Positions 48,191-54,165 of a DNA stretch of 54,165 nucleotides are shown in pieces. The DNA is from Blastococcus haudaquaticus (GTDB lineage Bacteria > Actinomycetota > Actinomycetes > Mycobacteriales > Geodermatophilaceae). The notes under the pieces are model-generated. The model was not told the origin of the DNA. It saw nothing but the letters and a program-made list of their open reading frames with translations, and made no database searches. The translations under genes and the position numbers were made by a program. Location of the stretch: contig NZ_OCNK01000009.1 in the NCBI RefSeq assembly GCF_900230285.1, forward strand, positions 1 through 54,165, in the 5' to 3' direction. Position 1 is the first letter of the stretch; each line of letters begins with the position of its first letter.

Positions 48191-49108
48191 ATGGGGCACG
48201 GTCACGCACACGCGCCGGTGACCGCGGCCGGCGGCCAGCGGCGGCGGCTGCTCGTCGTCCTGTGTCTGACGCTGGCCGTGATGACCGCTGAGATCGTCGG
48301 CGGTCTCCTCTCCGGCTCGCTGGCTCTCCTGGCCGACGCCGGCCACATGGCCACGGACGCGGCGGGCGTCGCCCTCGCCCTGGGGGCCGTGACCCTCGCT
48401 CAGCGGCCGGCCCGCGGACGGCGCACCTTCGGCTGGCAGCGCGTCGAGATCCTCGCCGCCGTGGCCAACGGGTTGCTGCTCCTGGTGGTGGCCGGTTACG
48501 TCCTGGTCGAGGCGGTCCGCCGGATCGGTGAGCCGCCCGAGATCGGCTCCGGCCTGATGCTCGCCGTCGCGACGGTGGGCCTGGTGGTCAACCTGGCCTC
48601 CCTCGCCGTCCTGCACCGCGGGCGGGACACGTCGCTCAACGTCCGCGGGGCCTACCTCGAGGTCCTCGCCGATGCGCTCGGGTCGGTCGCCGTCATCGTG
48701 GCGGCCGTGGTCATCCTCACCACCGGCTGGACGCCGGCCGACATCCTCGCGTCGGCGGTCATCGGCGTCCTGGTGGTGCCCCGCGCCTGGCACCTGCTGC
48801 GGGAGGCGCTCGATGTCCTGCTCGAGGCCGCCCCCCGGGGCGTGGACCTCGCCGACGTGCGCACCCACATCCTCGGTGTCGACGGCGTCATCGGCGTCCA
48901 CGACCTGCACGCGTGGACGATCACCTCGGGCCTGCCCGTCCTGTCCGCCCACGTCGTCGTCACCGACGCGGCGCTGGCCGCCGGTCATGGCGGCCGGGTC
49001 CTCGACGCACTCTGCGAGTGCCTGGGCGCCCACTTCGACATGGAGCACTGCACGTTCCAGCTGGAGGCGCAGGCGCACGCCGGCCACGAGGCGCCCGTCC
49101 ACGAATAA
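48191..49108 (+). CDS. CDF family cation efflux transporter
   Basis: 305 residues from ATG 48191 with GGGAGG upstream. A His-rich start (MGHGHAHAP) and six helices. Metal-site motifs ALLADAGHMATDAAG (helix 2) and YLEVLADALGSVAV (helix 5). The cytosolic domain (about 205-305) has GVIGVHDLHAWTITSG. CDF proteins export zinc, cobalt or other divalent ions against protons; HxxxD in helix 2 with AD in helix 5 suggests zinc. A repeat unit begins exactly at its stop codon. Confidence 0.93.
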   Translation: MGHGHAHAPVTAAGGQRRRLLVVLCLTLAVMTAEIVGGLLSGSLALLADAGHMATDAAGVALALGAVTLAQRPARGRRTFGWQRVEILAAVANGLLLLVVAGYVLVEAVRRIGEPPEIGSGLMLAVATVGLVVNLASLAVLHRGRDTSLNVRGAYLEVLADALGSVAVIVAAVVILTTGWTPADILASAVIGVLVVPRAWHLLREALDVLLEAAPRGVDLADVRTHILGVDGVIGVHDLHAWTITSGLPVLSAHVVVTDAALAAGHGGRVLDALCECLGAHFDMEHCTFQLEAQAHAGHEAPVHE

Positions 49109-49163
49109 GGACCCCGTCCCCCTCACTCTTCGCAGGCTCAGCTCGAGCCTCTGGACGGGGCCG
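49109..49163 (+). repeat. Stop-codon-abutting palindromic repeat, copy C
   Basis: Directly after the TAA of the CDF gene: GGACCCC, a core with TTCGCAGGCTC, and GGGGCCG. Arms CCCCGTCC/GGACGGGG pair perfectly. Core and ends match copies A (20403) and B (37954) when read in the gene direction. Confidence 0.65.
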
Positions 49164-49206
49164 AGTGGGACAGTGGGGGAGAGCGACGGGGATCGAGGAG
49201 GAACTG

Positions 49207-50169
49207 GTGGACCACGGGCACCACTCGGGCATGTGGGTGCCGGACCAGCCACCCACGTGGGCACGGATGTTCGTCCCGCACCTGGACGCGTGGTCGGTGC
49301 TGGCCGTGCTCAGCGTCGTCGGTCTGCTCGTCTACCTGGGCGCCGTCGTGCGGCTCCGACGCTCCGGCGTCGCCTGGCCGTGGTGGCGTGTGCTCGCCTG
49401 GATCGGCGGGACGGCGTCCCTGTTCGCCGTCACCGGCACCTGGCTCAACGGCTACAGCATGGTGCTGTTCAGCGTCCACATGACCCAGCACATGGTGCTG
49501 TCGCTGATCACCCCACTGCTCCTGCTGCTGGCGGCACCGGTGACGCTGGCCCTCCGGACGCTGCCCCGCGGCAGTGGCGCCGCCGGAGCGCCCAGGGCTC
49601 TGCTGCTCAACGGCCTGCACAGCCGGGTCGCGCGGTTCCTGGCCTCACCGTTGTTCTCGATCCCGCTGTTCATCGCCAGCCTGTACGGCGTCTACTTCAC
49701 GCCGCTGTTCGACGCCCTGATGAGCAACCCGGCCGGTCACCAGCTGATGCTGGCCCACTTCGTCGTCACCGGTCTGCTCTTCTTCGGCCCGATCGTGGCG
49801 CAGGATCCCTGGCCGCGGACGCTGAGCCACCCGGGCCGCATGCTCGAGCTCTTCCTGCCCGTGCCGTTCCACGCGTTCTTCGGCGTGGCGATCATGATGG
49901 CCGGATCCTTGGTGGTCGACACGTTCGCGCAGCCGCCGGCCGGCTGGGGCATCGACCCGCTGCGGGACCAGGGCGAGGCCGGCGGCATCGTGTGGGCGTT
50001 CGGCGAGCTCCCCACCGTGCTGGTCCTGGCCGTCGTCTTCTTCTCGTGGGCCAACTCGGACGACCGCCGGGCCAAGGCGCTGGACCGGGCCGCCGACCGC
50101 ACCGGTGACGCGGAGCTGGTGGCGTACAACGCCCGTCTCCGCGCCCTGGCGGAGCACAGCAAGAGCTGA
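49207..50169 (+). CDS. ctaG: Cytochrome c oxidase assembly protein, CtaG family
   Basis: 320 residues from GTG 49207 with GGAGGA upstream. Seven helices of the caa3-type CtaG family (PF09678): WLNGYSMVLFSVHMTQHMVL, LLAAPVTLALRTLP, HQLMLAHFVVTGLLFFGPIV, PFHAFFGVAIMM. His in the membrane (HMTQHM, AHF) probably binds copper for the CuB site. It acts in the inner membrane in oxidase assembly. The ctaD gene at the right edge is 3.7 kb away. Confidence 0.92.
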   Translation: MDHGHHSGMWVPDQPPTWARMFVPHLDAWSVLAVLSVVGLLVYLGAVVRLRRSGVAWPWWRVLAWIGGTASLFAVTGTWLNGYSMVLFSVHMTQHMVLSLITPLLLLLAAPVTLALRTLPRGSGAAGAPRALLLNGLHSRVARFLASPLFSIPLFIASLYGVYFTPLFDALMSNPAGHQLMLAHFVVTGLLFFGPIVAQDPWPRTLSHPGRMLELFLPVPFHAFFGVAIMMAGSLVVDTFAQPPAGWGIDPLRDQGEAGGIVWAFGELPTVLVLAVVFFSWANSDDRRAKALDRAADRTGDAELVAYNARLRALAEHSKS

Positions 50170-50174
50170 CGGAA

Positions 50175-50206
50175 CGGGCCCGCCTCCCCGGAGGGAGACG
50201 GGCCCG
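50175..50206. terminator. Bidirectional terminator
   Basis: CGGGCCCGCCTCCC pairs with GGGAGACGGGCCCG (one mismatch) around CGGA, between convergent CtaG and the DHA2 exporter. Confidence 0.82.
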
Positions 50207-50218
50207 AGACGTGGTCGG

Positions 50219-51817
50219 CTATCCGACGTGGGCGACGGCGTCGCCCTCCGCCGGCAGGTCCTCCTTGGTCGCCTTGATCAGCACACCGGCGACGACCGCG
50301 CCGAGCACCAGCAGGACGGCGGCCCAGGTGAACGCCGTGGTGTAGCCCTCCACCTGCGCGGCGAGCCCGACGGTCGGGTCCTGCGGGTCCGCACCCGACG
50401 ACAGCGCGTCCGCGGTGTACGTGCTGATCGCGGCCACCGACAGCGAGGCGAGGACGGCGGTGCCGATCGAGGCGCCCACCTGCTGCGTCGCGTTCAGCAT
50501 CGCGCTGGCCGCGCCGGCGTCGTGCACGCCCGCACCGACCAGGGCCAGGTTGGACAGCGGCACGAAGGTGAACCCGAGGCCCAGCCCCAGCAGCAGTTGA
50601 CCCGGGAACGGCACCTCCCAGAAGTCCGTCTCGAGCCCCACGAACGACAGCGTGAACAGCCCGGCGGCCGCGAGCAGCCCGCCGAGCACCATCAGCGGCT
50701 TCGGTCCGACCCGGGGCACGAGGGCGCTGGCCGCGCCGGCGGAGATGAAGACGCCGAGCGTGGTCGGCAGCGAGGCGAGGCCCGCGGCGATCGGCTCGTA
50801 CTCCAGCACCTGCTGGAAGTAGAGGCTCAGGAAGAAGAACGCACCGATGAGCCCGGCCCCCACGAGGGTCGACGTCAGGTAGGCGCCACCACGGTTGCGG
50901 TCCAGGACGATCCGCATGGGCAGCAGCGGGTTGCGGGTCCGCAGCTCCAGGACGACGAACAGCGCGACCAGCACCAGGCCGGCGACGATGAACAGCCATG
51001 CCGGGCCGTCGGTCCAGCCGCTGTCCGGGGTCACGAGGGCGGCCGTGCCCTGGGCCGCCGACTGGGCGTTGGCCGCTGCCGCCTCGGCCGCGTTGGTCTG
51101 CGACGCCTCAGCGACGCGGGTGAAGCCGTAGACGATCGACGCCAGGCCCAGGGTGATCAGGATCGCGCCCGGGATGTCGTAGCTGGTGTCGCCGGGAGCC
51201 TTGCTCTCGGGCACGAAGGGGATGGCCAGCGCGATGGCGAGCAGTGCCACCGGGAGGTTCACCCAGAAGCACCAGCGCCAGTCCGCGTACTCGGTGAGCA
51301 CTCCGCCGAGCAGCAGGCCGATCGCCGATCCACCGCCGGCGATGGCGCCGTAGACGCCGAAGGCCTTCGCGCGCTCCTTGGGGTCGGTGAACAGGACGGT
51401 CAGCAGCGCCAGGGACGCGGGGGCGAGCAGGGCTCCGAAGACACCCTGCAGCGCGCGGGCACCGAAGAGCATCGCCTCGTTCTGGGCGACGCCGCCCAGG
51501 GCCGACGCGACCGCGAAGCCCGCGGCACCCACGAGGTAGGTGCGCTTGCGGCCCCAGAAGTCGGCGATCCGGCCGCCGAGCAGCAGGAACCCGCCGAAGG
51601 TCAGGGTGTAGGCGGTGACGATCCACTGCTGGGACGCCGCGCTGATGCCCAGGTCCGTGGTGACGGCCGGCAGGGCGATGTTGACGATGGTGGCGTCGAG
51701 GATCACCAGCAGCACGGTCATCGCGATGATGCCGAGTGCCAGCCAGCGCCTCTCGTACGGCTCGTCGGCGGGGGTCGCCGCGCCGTCGGCCGTGGTCGTG
51801 GGACGGGGTTCGGTCAC
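50219..51817 (-). CDS. MFS exporter, DHA2 (EmrB/QacA) family
   Basis: 532 residues from GTG 51817. Fourteen helices. Family motifs are LDATIVNIALPAVTTDLGIS, YTLTFGGFLLLGGRIADFWG, RALQGVFGALLAPASLALL and GVLTEYADWRWCFWVNLP. These are proton-driven multidrug exporters. A Ser/Thr/Ala-rich extra loop (EASQTNAAEAAAANAQS) lies between helices 7 and 8. No regulator is adjacent except the divergent phosphodiesterase gene. Confidence 0.94.
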   Translation of the reverse strand: MTEPRPTTTADGAATPADEPYERRWLALGIIAMTVLLVILDATIVNIALPAVTTDLGISAASQQWIVTAYTLTFGGFLLLGGRIADFWGRKRTYLVGAAGFAVASALGGVAQNEAMLFGARALQGVFGALLAPASLALLTVLFTDPKERAKAFGVYGAIAGGGSAIGLLLGGVLTEYADWRWCFWVNLPVALLAIALAIPFVPESKAPGDTSYDIPGAILITLGLASIVYGFTRVAEASQTNAAEAAAANAQSAAQGTAALVTPDSGWTDGPAWLFIVAGLVLVALFVVLELRTRNPLLPMRIVLDRNRGGAYLTSTLVGAGLIGAFFFLSLYFQQVLEYEPIAAGLASLPTTLGVFISAGAASALVPRVGPKPLMVLGGLLAAAGLFTLSFVGLETDFWEVPFPGQLLLGLGLGFTFVPLSNLALVGAGVHDAGAASAMLNATQQVGASIGTAVLASLSVAAISTYTADALSSGADPQDPTVGLAAQVEGYTTAFTWAAVLLVLGAVVAGVLIKATKEDLPAEGDAVAHVG

Positions 51818-51893
51818 AGAGAAGTCCTCATGTCGTGCGGATGGACCGGATCGCCGGCCGCGAGCGAACGTATCGGCCTGCGATCATGGAGTC

Positions 51894-52403
51894 GTGCCTG
51901 TTTCGTTGGTGTTCACCTCGGACACGCACGTCCCCAGGCGGGCACGTGAGCTACCTCATTCCCTCTGGGCGGCGATCGCCGAGGCGGACGTCGTCGTGCA
52001 CGCCGGTGACTGGGTCGACCTGGCGCTGCTGGACCTGTTCGAGGCCCGGTCCCGGCGACTCGTGGCGGTGTACGGCAACAACGACCACGGCGACTTCCGC
52101 CGACGGCTGCCCGAGGTGGCGCGCGCGGAGATCGCCGGCATGCGCTTCGCCGTCGTCCACGAGACGGGGGACGCGAAGGGCCGCGAGCTGCGCTGCGCCG
52201 CCCGGTTCCCGGACACCGACGTCCTGGTCTTCGGGCACAGCCACATCCCCTGGGACACGACCGCGCCGTCCGGGCTGCGGTTGCTGAACCCCGGCTCGCC
52301 GACGGACCGGCGCCGTCAGCCGCACGGCACCTTCGTCACCGCCGTCGCGGACGGCGGCGAGCTGCGCGACGTCGTCTTCCACGCCGTCCCCGCGCGTCCG
52401 TGA
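51894..52403 (+). CDS. Metallophosphoesterase, YfcE/MJ0936 family
   Basis: 169 residues from GTG 51894 with GGAG 3 bp upstream. The full metal-site set is present: SDTHVPRR, VHAGDWVD, YGNNDHGDF, VVHETGD and VFGHSHIPWD. Mn2+-dependent phosphodiesterase fold that acts on small phosphodiesters. Stop overlaps the following methyltransferase start (GTGA). Substrate unknown. Confidence 0.92.
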   Translation: MPVSLVFTSDTHVPRRARELPHSLWAAIAEADVVVHAGDWVDLALLDLFEARSRRLVAVYGNNDHGDFRRRLPEVARAEIAGMRFAVVHETGDAKGRELRCAARFPDTDVLVFGHSHIPWDTTAPSGLRLLNPGSPTDRRRQPHGTFVTAVADGGELRDVVFHAVPARP

Positions 52404-53251
52404 GCGGACGCCCCTCGTGGGACGGGCGGGCACTCGCCCTGCTCGCCTGCCCGGTGTGCGGCGGGCCCCTGGCCGGACTGCCGGGGGCGACGGGCCTGCG
52501 CTGCCCCCAGGGCCACTCGTTCGACCGGGCGCGGCAGGGGCACGTGACCCTGCTGCCGCCCGGGCACCGCCCCCCGTCGGGGGACTCGGCCGAGATGGTT
52601 GCCGACCGGGTGGCCTTCCTGGACGCCGGGCACTACGCCGGCATCACCGCGGCGCTGGCCGACGCTGCCGGACGTCCGGCGAGCCTGCTGGACCTGGGAG
52701 GAGGGACGGGCCACCACCTGGCGGGCGTGCTCGACCGGCTGCCCGACTCGGCCGGGGTGGTCCTGGACTCCTCGCCCTACGCCGCCCGACGGGCGGCCCG
52801 TGCGCATCCGCGCGCGGTGGCCGTCGTCGCGGACAGCTGGGCCCGGCTGCCGGTCGGGGACGGCGTCGTCGACGCGGTGCTCGTGGTGTTCGCGCCGCGC
52901 AACGGCCCGGAGATCGCGCGGGTCCTCCGGCCGGACGGCCGGCTGGTCGTGGTCACCCCGGCGCCGGACCATCTCGGCGAGCTGGTGGGACCACTCGACC
53001 TGCTGCGGGTGGATCCGGACAAGGCGGCGCGCCTGGCCGCGTCGCTCGAGCCCGACCTCCGGCCGGTCGGGACCGGGGGGCACCGTGCGGAGCTCCTCCT
53101 CCCGCGCGCAGCCGTCGCGACGCTGGTAGGGATGGGCCCGCACGCGCGGCACACGACGCCCGCTGCCGTCGCGGCGGCGCTGACCCGCCTCCCGGAGCCG
53201 ATCCGGGTGACCGTGTCGGTCGACGTCACCACCTACCGCCGGGCCCGCTGA
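52400..53251 (+). CDS. RlmA/TlrB-like 23S rRNA guanine-N1 methyltransferase
   Basis: 283 residues from GTG 52400. The N-terminal zinc ribbon has LACPVCGGPL and LRCPQGHSFDRARQGHVTLL, giving Cys, Cys, Cys, His as in RlmA. The SAM domain has LLDLGGGTGHHLAGVL and VVLDSSPYAARRA. RlmA and TlrB modify G745/G748 of 23S rRNA; TlrB gives tylosin resistance. The fit is good in both domains. Coupled to the phosphoesterase. Which base is modified cannot be told here. Confidence 0.88.
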   Translation: MSGRPSWDGRALALLACPVCGGPLAGLPGATGLRCPQGHSFDRARQGHVTLLPPGHRPPSGDSAEMVADRVAFLDAGHYAGITAALADAAGRPASLLDLGGGTGHHLAGVLDRLPDSAGVVLDSSPYAARRAARAHPRAVAVVADSWARLPVGDGVVDAVLVVFAPRNGPEIARVLRPDGRLVVVTPAPDHLGELVGPLDLLRVDPDKAARLAASLEPDLRPVGTGGHRAELLLPRAAVATLVGMGPHARHTTPAAVAAALTRLPEPIRVTVSVDVTTYRRAR

Positions 53252-53265
53252 CCGGCCCGGGACGG

Positions 53266-53322
53266 CCGAGGGGCCCGGCCTTCCGGCCGGGCCCCTCGGG
53301 CGAGCCCCCGCGATCGCGGGGG
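53266..53322. terminator. Two terminators between convergent genes
   Basis: First: CCGAGGGGCCCGGCC/GGCCGGGCCCCTCGG, a 15-bp perfect stem with loop TTCC (53266-53299). Second: palindrome CCCCCGCGATCGCGGGGG (53305-53322). They serve the methyltransferase and the YeaQ-like gene. Confidence 0.85.
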
Positions 53323-53329
53323 TGGTGCG

Positions 53330-53608
53330 TCAGCGGCTGACCGACCGCCGACCGCGACCGGCCACGGCCACGTAGATGCCGAGCACGATGATCGCGCCGA
53401 TGATGGAGGCCCACCAGCCGCCCAGGTCGAACTCCGCCTCGCCGCGGAAGATGAGGCCGGCGAGCAGGTTGCCGACGACGGACCCGATGATGCCCAGGAC
53501 GATCGTGGCGACGATGCCCAGGTCCTGCTTGCCGGGGATGACGGCTCGGGCGATGAGGCCTGCGACCAGGCCGATCACGATCGCCATGATGATGCCACCG
53601 ATGGACAT
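53330..53608 (-). CDS. GlsB/YeaQ/YmgE-family stress membrane protein
   Basis: 92 residues from ATG 53608 with GGAGGT upstream. Three helices: IIMAIVIGLVAGLIARAV, GIVATIVLGIIGSVVGNLLAG, and ASIIGAIIVLGIYVAVAG. Family signature PGKQDLGIVATIVLGIIGS. Small inner-membrane proteins often induced by stress. A GTTT-N16-GGGAAT element lies about 70 bp upstream. Confidence 0.92.
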   Translation of the reverse strand: MSIGGIIMAIVIGLVAGLIARAVIPGKQDLGIVATIVLGIIGSVVGNLLAGLIFRGEAEFDLGGWWASIIGAIIVLGIYVAVAGRGRRSVSR

Positions 53609-53677
53609 GTGTGGACCTCCGAGTGGGTGGTCCGCCGGGGCGGACCGGCACCCGGGATCTCCGGGCACGGGGTGGGG

Positions 53678-53703
53678 ATTCCCTCGATCCCATGATCGAA
53701 AAC
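53678..53703 (-). promoter_or_regulatory. SigB/SigF-like promoter candidate
   Basis: GTTT (53703-53700) and GGGAAT (53683-53678) with 16 bp between them on the minus strand, resembling the general-stress promoter GTTT-N(15-17)-GGGTA(T). It is 69 bp before the ATG of the YeaQ-like stress gene. Confidence 0.45.
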
Positions 53704-53835
53704 TCGCAGGACATCACGGTCGGACGTCGATGAGCGGCCTCCGCGTCGCCTGTCGCCCGGGAAGCGGGCAGGACCACCGGCGCGCCCGCCTCGTCGGTCG
53801 GAGGTGCTGCGCGAGCACCGTCTAAGCTCCGGAGC

Positions 53836-54165
53836 GTGACGATTGCACCGGCGCCCATCGTGAGTCGGCCGAGTCCGGTCCACGTGGCGGAGAAGGGTTC
53901 GCGGCTGTCCAACCTGCTGCGGACGACCGACCACAAGACCATCGGCCTGATGTACATGGTCACCTCGTTCGCGTTCTTCATCGCGGGCGGGTTGATGGCC
54001 CTGCTGATGCGGGCCGAACTGGCGCGGCCGGAGCTGCAGTTCCTCTCGCCGGAGCAGTACAACCAGCTGCTGACCATGCACGGCACGGTCATGCTGCTGA
54101 TGTTCGCGACGCCGCTGTTCTTCGCCTTCGGCAACCTGATCATGCCGCTGCAGATCGGCGCGCCC
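53836..54165 (+). CDS. ctaD: Cytochrome c oxidase subunit I, N-terminal part (cut by window edge)
   Basis: GTG 53836 opens 110 codons to the window edge with GGAG just upstream. [20 protein letters not shown] is the conserved start of aa3-type CtaD. Helix 1 is [18 protein letters not shown], helix 2 begins [13 protein letters not shown] with the heme-a ligand His. Catalytic subunit of the terminal respiratory oxidase. CtaG is encoded at 49207-50169. The rest of the gene lies outside. Confidence 0.95.
   Translation, partial: MTIAPAPIVSRPSPVHVAEKGSRLSNLLRTTDHKTIGLMYMVTSFAFFIAGGLMALLMRAELARPELQFLSPEQYNQLLTMHGTVMLLMFATPLFFAFGNLIMPLQIGAP

Noticed and set aside
46265-49264. 999-codon open frame on the minus strand
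   Set aside because: It runs antisense through the M23 and CDF genes; its Gly/Arg/Ser repeats are the reverse reading of the KAPVA repeat.

Overview
This window is chromosomal DNA from a very GC-rich actinobacterium. Strong G/C third-position bias, frequent GTG starts, DtxR/IdeR-type iron boxes, an ECF42-type sigma factor with its DGPF partner, an ANTAR protein and SigB-like promoters all fit Actinobacteria. The gene mix suggests Geodermatophilaceae (Blastococcus, Modestobacter, Geodermatophilus), but that family assignment is inference. I see no transposase, integrase, phage structural gene, rRNA, intact tRNA or CRISPR array. Genes are densely packed, with many start/stop overlaps that imply translational coupling. 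Both window edges cut genes: a SulP transporter on the left and cytochrome c oxidase subunit I on the right.

Layout. 1-2.5 kb: two tandem SulP anion transporters that share an upstream 52-bp block. 2.5-2.7 kb: a scar holding a 5' stub of glucose-6-phosphate isomerase and the 3' end of a tmRNA gene with its terminator. 2.7-4.8 kb: DGPF protein, ECF42 sigma factor, ANTAR protein. 4.8-6.4 kb: divergent ArgP/LysE amino-acid export pair. 6.4-11.5 kb: a TasA/camelysin-like surface protein, an acidic-tailed membrane protein, a histidine kinase/OmpR-type regulator pair, a secreted acidic protein and an APH-fold kinase. 11.5-13.4 kb: gluconate kinase, aquaporin, FlbD-like protein. 13.5-18.3 kb: three membrane/cupredoxin-like genes of unknown function divergent from a MerR regulator. 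18.3-21.2 kb: an iron module (siderophore-interacting protein, siderophore-binding lipoprotein, bacterioferritin, Bfd) with two DtxR boxes. 21.3-22.6 kb: PEP mutase/isocitrate lyase family enzyme and a methyltransferase. 22.7-28.7 kb: a second TasA-like gene with a SipW signal peptidase, a further secreted protein, two receiver-HPt proteins, an OmpR regulator, a PAS histidine kinase and a CheY-like protein. 28.8-31 kb: an envelope/stress operon. 31-46 kb: metabolic and housekeeping genes, including an ABC-F protein, a lactone oxidase-TetR-MFS operon, two further transport/reductase genes and a zinc alcohol dehydrogenase. 46-54 kb: an M23 peptidase with a long Lys/Ala tail, CDF exporter, CtaG, DHA2 exporter, phosphodiesterase, RlmA-like methyltransferase, YeaQ-like protein and ctaD.

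The most interesting signal is a putative surface-fibre system spread over two loci 20 kb apart. Both TasA-like genes carry the same direct repeat (two CTTGCGG half-sites, 11-bp period, 1 mismatch over 18 bp) at almost the same distance (87 and 90 bp) before the start codon. Two 7-bp half-sites with 4-bp spacing is the architecture of OmpR/PhoB-family operators, and an OmpR-type regulator is encoded next to each locus. The second locus has the only SipW-type peptidase seen and the parts of a phosphorelay, including one receiver-HPt protein with an intact phospho-His and a paralogue that lost it. A second notable signal is a dispersed palindromic repeat family (three copies) abutting stop codons, whose terminal arms differ between copies but stay complementary.
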